Shown: piece by piece, positions 3,451-5,333 of the stretch
How the letters are laid out: each line of letters opens with the position of its first letter
How positions within the stretch are numbered: position 1 is the first letter of the stretch
Assembly (NCBI GenBank): GCA_029288475.1
Contig: JARIHA010000031.1
Location: 1 to 5,333, forward strand
DNA from: Candidatus Tayloriibacteriota bacterium
Lineage (GTDB): Bacteria; Patescibacteriota; Minisyncoccia; Phycocordibacterales; JARIHA01
DNA length: 5,333 nucleotides
Reading direction: 5' to 3'
The notes under the pieces: generated by a model
Told to the model about the DNA's origin: nothing
The model's database searches: none
Seen by the model: the letters and a program-made list of their open reading frames with translations, nothing else
Position numbers and translations under genes: made by a program

Positions 3451-5333
3451 TTATAGCTCCTTCACTTTTTCAACGAGTATTCCGGGGGTGTCGTTTCGCA
3501 TGGAGATCTTTCCTTTGACGGCAAGACATTTTTCAAGAATGAGCAGATGCTTGAATTGTTCATAGACTTTTGGAAAGATGACCGTCTCTATGGAGCCGGT
3601 AAAATCGGCGAGCTTGAGGAACATCATACGGTCACCTTTTTTGGTCTGAAGTTCCTTTGCTTCCTCCACAATTCCTGCCGCCACTACAATGACACCATCT
3701 CGATGGGCTTCGCGGATGCGGCGTATGGTGTTTTCATGCTTATCGAGCTTCTCTTTGAATTTATCGAGTGGGTGTCCTGAGATATAAAGGCCGAGCAGCT
3801 CTTTTTCCCAGAGAAGCATGTCGCTTTTCTTTGCTGGTTCCATTGGATTGAGGCGAAGGCTTGATATGCTTGCATCGCTCATGCCGCCAAAAAGAGAATC
3901 CTGATTTTCCACCTTATTTTTCTCCTTGTTGTAAGCGAGCAGGTCTTCAAGGTTGCCAAGAAGTAGTCCTCGTTCGCCAAACTCATCCATTGCTCCCGAT
4001 TTGATCAGGGCTTCCATTGATTTTTTATTGAGATTTTTATCCTTGATACGGTCGAGGAAATCAACGAGTGATTTGAATTTGCCGTTCTTCGATCGCTCGT
4101 CGATAATCACTTTGGCGATTCCTTCTCCAAAGTTTTTGATCGTAGTGAGTCCAAAACGGATTTTCTCAGCTCCGCTTTCGAGAGCGATCAAGTTTTTAGC
4201 AATTTCATCATCTGCATTTTTTGCCAGGCTTTCTGCGCTTGCTGTTTCTTTCAAGACAGCTTCATCTTTACGCAGATCCCGCACCACGGTAAATCCTTCA
4301 AAGCTTTCGTTGATGTTGGGCGGCAATACCGGTATCTTCATGCGTTTGCATTCGGCGATGATTTCACCAATCTTTTCCACATCTCCGGAATCGGCGGTAA
4401 GTACGCTGGCCATATAGACCGCAGGAAAGTTGGCCTTCATATAAGAAGTCTGATATGCCACACGTCCGTAGCTCGCGGCATGGGCTTTGTTGAATCCGTA
4501 CGCGGCAAACGGTTCGATCAGTTTCCAAAGTTGTTGAGCTTTGTCATTGGAAAGACCGTTCTTTGCAAATCCGCTGAGCAGTTTGGCTTTTTCTGCTTCC
4601 ATAACTTCGGGCACTTTTTTACCCATAGCTTTTCGAAGCTTGTCAGCTTCAAGCCAGGTATAACCAGCAAGCTTGATTGCAATAAGAAGAACGTCGTCCT
4701 GATAGGTGATCACTCCATAGGATTGGGAAAGAATATCTCGCATGCGTGGGTCAAGGAAGGTCACCAAGTGCGGATCATGCTTTCTTTCGATGTACTGGGG
4801 AATTGATTCCATCGGACCAGGGCGATAGAGGGCCACCATGGCATTAATGTCGAGTATGCTAGTCGGTTTGAGCTGTTTGAGATATGCGGTCATGCCGGTA
4901 CCGTTCAATTGGAAAAGCCCAACTGTTTCTCCTTTAGCAAGCATAGCAAAAGTTTTTCTATTTTCTATTGGAACATTTTCTATGTCGACATCGATATTGT
5001 AGAGCTTTTTTACTCCTCTAACCGCATCTGAAAGTATGGAAAGATTTTTGATTCCGAGGAAGTCAAACTTAAGTAGTCCTGCATCTTCAATTGCGTGCAT
5101 GTCGAACTGGCTAATGATCTTATTGTCACCTTTGGTATCGTATTGGAGCGAGGTAAAGTCGGTAAGAGGACGCGGAGCGATAACTACGCCGGCGGCATGC
5201 ACGGAGATGTGGCGTGCACATCCTTCTATTTTTTTCGCCATGTCGATGACTTCCTTGGTGGTCTTGTCATCTTGATAGAGCTTCTTAAGTTCGGCTACGT
5301 CCTCAAGCGCTTTGTCGATAGTCATGGGAAAAC
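3451..5333 (-). CDS. dnaE: DNA polymerase III alpha subunit, C-terminal part (5' end outside window)
   Basis: This is the replicative DNA polymerase catalytic subunit. About 626 residues are visible. The frame is open to the window edge, so the first ATG (5325) is internal: the text matches the middle of DnaE, where E. coli has PGMTLAKAF. Numbering from that Met, HAAGVVIAP is at 43-51, the third catalytic Asp lies in KFDFLG (86-91), LYRPGP is at 166-171 and YGFNKAHAASY at 276-286. The helix-hairpin-helix region is at about 395-450, a beta-clamp motif QDSLF at 475-479 and the OB fold at about 543-620. The PHP domain and the PDxDxDF motif lie outside. Two oddities: about 38 extra residues at 349-388 relative to E. 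coli, and an end (VEKVKEL, TAA) right after the OB fold, without the tau-binding tail. Open frames on the other strand here are shadows. Confidence 0.97.
   Translation of the reverse strand, partial: FPMTIDKALEDVAELKKLYQDDKTTKEVIDMAKKIEGCARHISVHAAGVVIAPRPLTDFTSLQYDTKGDNKIISQFDMHAIEDAGLLKFDFLGIKNLSILSDAVRGVKKLYNIDVDIENVPIENRKTFAMLAKGETVGLFQLNGTGMTAYLKQLKPTSILDINAMVALYRPGPMESIPQYIERKHDPHLVTFLDPRMRDILSQSYGVITYQDDVLLIAIKLAGYTWLEADKLRKAMGKKVPEVMEAEKAKLLSGFAKNGLSNDKAQQLWKLIEPFAAYGFNKAHAASYGRVAYQTSYMKANFPAVYMASVLTADSGDVEKIGEIIAECKRMKIPVLPPNINESFEGFTVVRDLRKDEAVLKETASAESLAKNADDEIAKNLIALESGAEKIRFGLTTIKNFGEGIAKVIIDERSKNGKFKSLVDFLDRIKDKNLNKKSMEALIKSGAMDEFGERGLLLGNLEDLLAYNKEKNKVENQDSLFGGMSDASISSLRLNPMEPAKKSDMLLWEKELLGLYISGHPLDKFKEKLDKHENTIRRIREAHRDGVIVVAAGIVEEAKELQTKKGDRMMFLKLADFTGSIETVIFPKVYEQFKHLLILEKCLAVKGKISMRNDTPGILVEKVKEL

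Overview
The window carries two housekeeping genes on the minus strand, the 3' part of dnaE (DNA polymerase III alpha, 3451 to the right edge) and a complete thrS (threonyl-tRNA synthetase, 975-2747), plus a small AT-rich plus-strand island (about 1-950) with two short unknown reading frames. The proteins suggest a Candidate Phyla Radiation (Patescibacteria) bacterium, probably Parcubacteria-like. The ThrRS has no N-terminal TGS domain, DnaE stops right after its OB fold, and two genes have a -10 box directly before the ATG with no Shine-Dalgarno. This assignment is an inference from gene style; no rRNA marker is present. The genetic code looks standard: thrS ends in TAG and dnaE in TAA.

Layout. 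Bases 1-39 are the 3' half of a terminator-like hairpin that starts outside the window. Two unknown frames follow (148-441, a membrane protein; 481-843, soluble). They share one reading frame and are separated by a single TAG, so they may be one broken or readthrough gene. A long bidirectional terminator hairpin (873-950) separates them from the convergent thrS. Its 14-nt loop is identical, on the thrS strand, to the loop of the hairpin at the left edge, although the stems differ. This is the most distinctive signal in the window.

The gap between thrS and dnaE (2748-3450, about 700 nt) has no convincing protein gene, but it is organised. Reading leftward from dnaE, there is a promoter (TTGACA-17-TACTAT), about 230 nt, and a terminator. 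Next comes about 150 nt with only a weak promoter, then a second terminator. A second good promoter (TTGACA-17-TACACT) is followed by about 110 nt of foldable RNA and a third terminator. Last is a promoter (TTGCCC-17-TATCAT) placed so that thrS would begin at its own ATG. The simplest reading is a tandem set of two or three small untranslated RNAs on the minus strand. The last one could instead be an attenuator leader for thrS. No known RNA family was recognised.

The two housekeeping genes act in separate processes, replication and translation. They do not look like an operon because several terminators lie between them.
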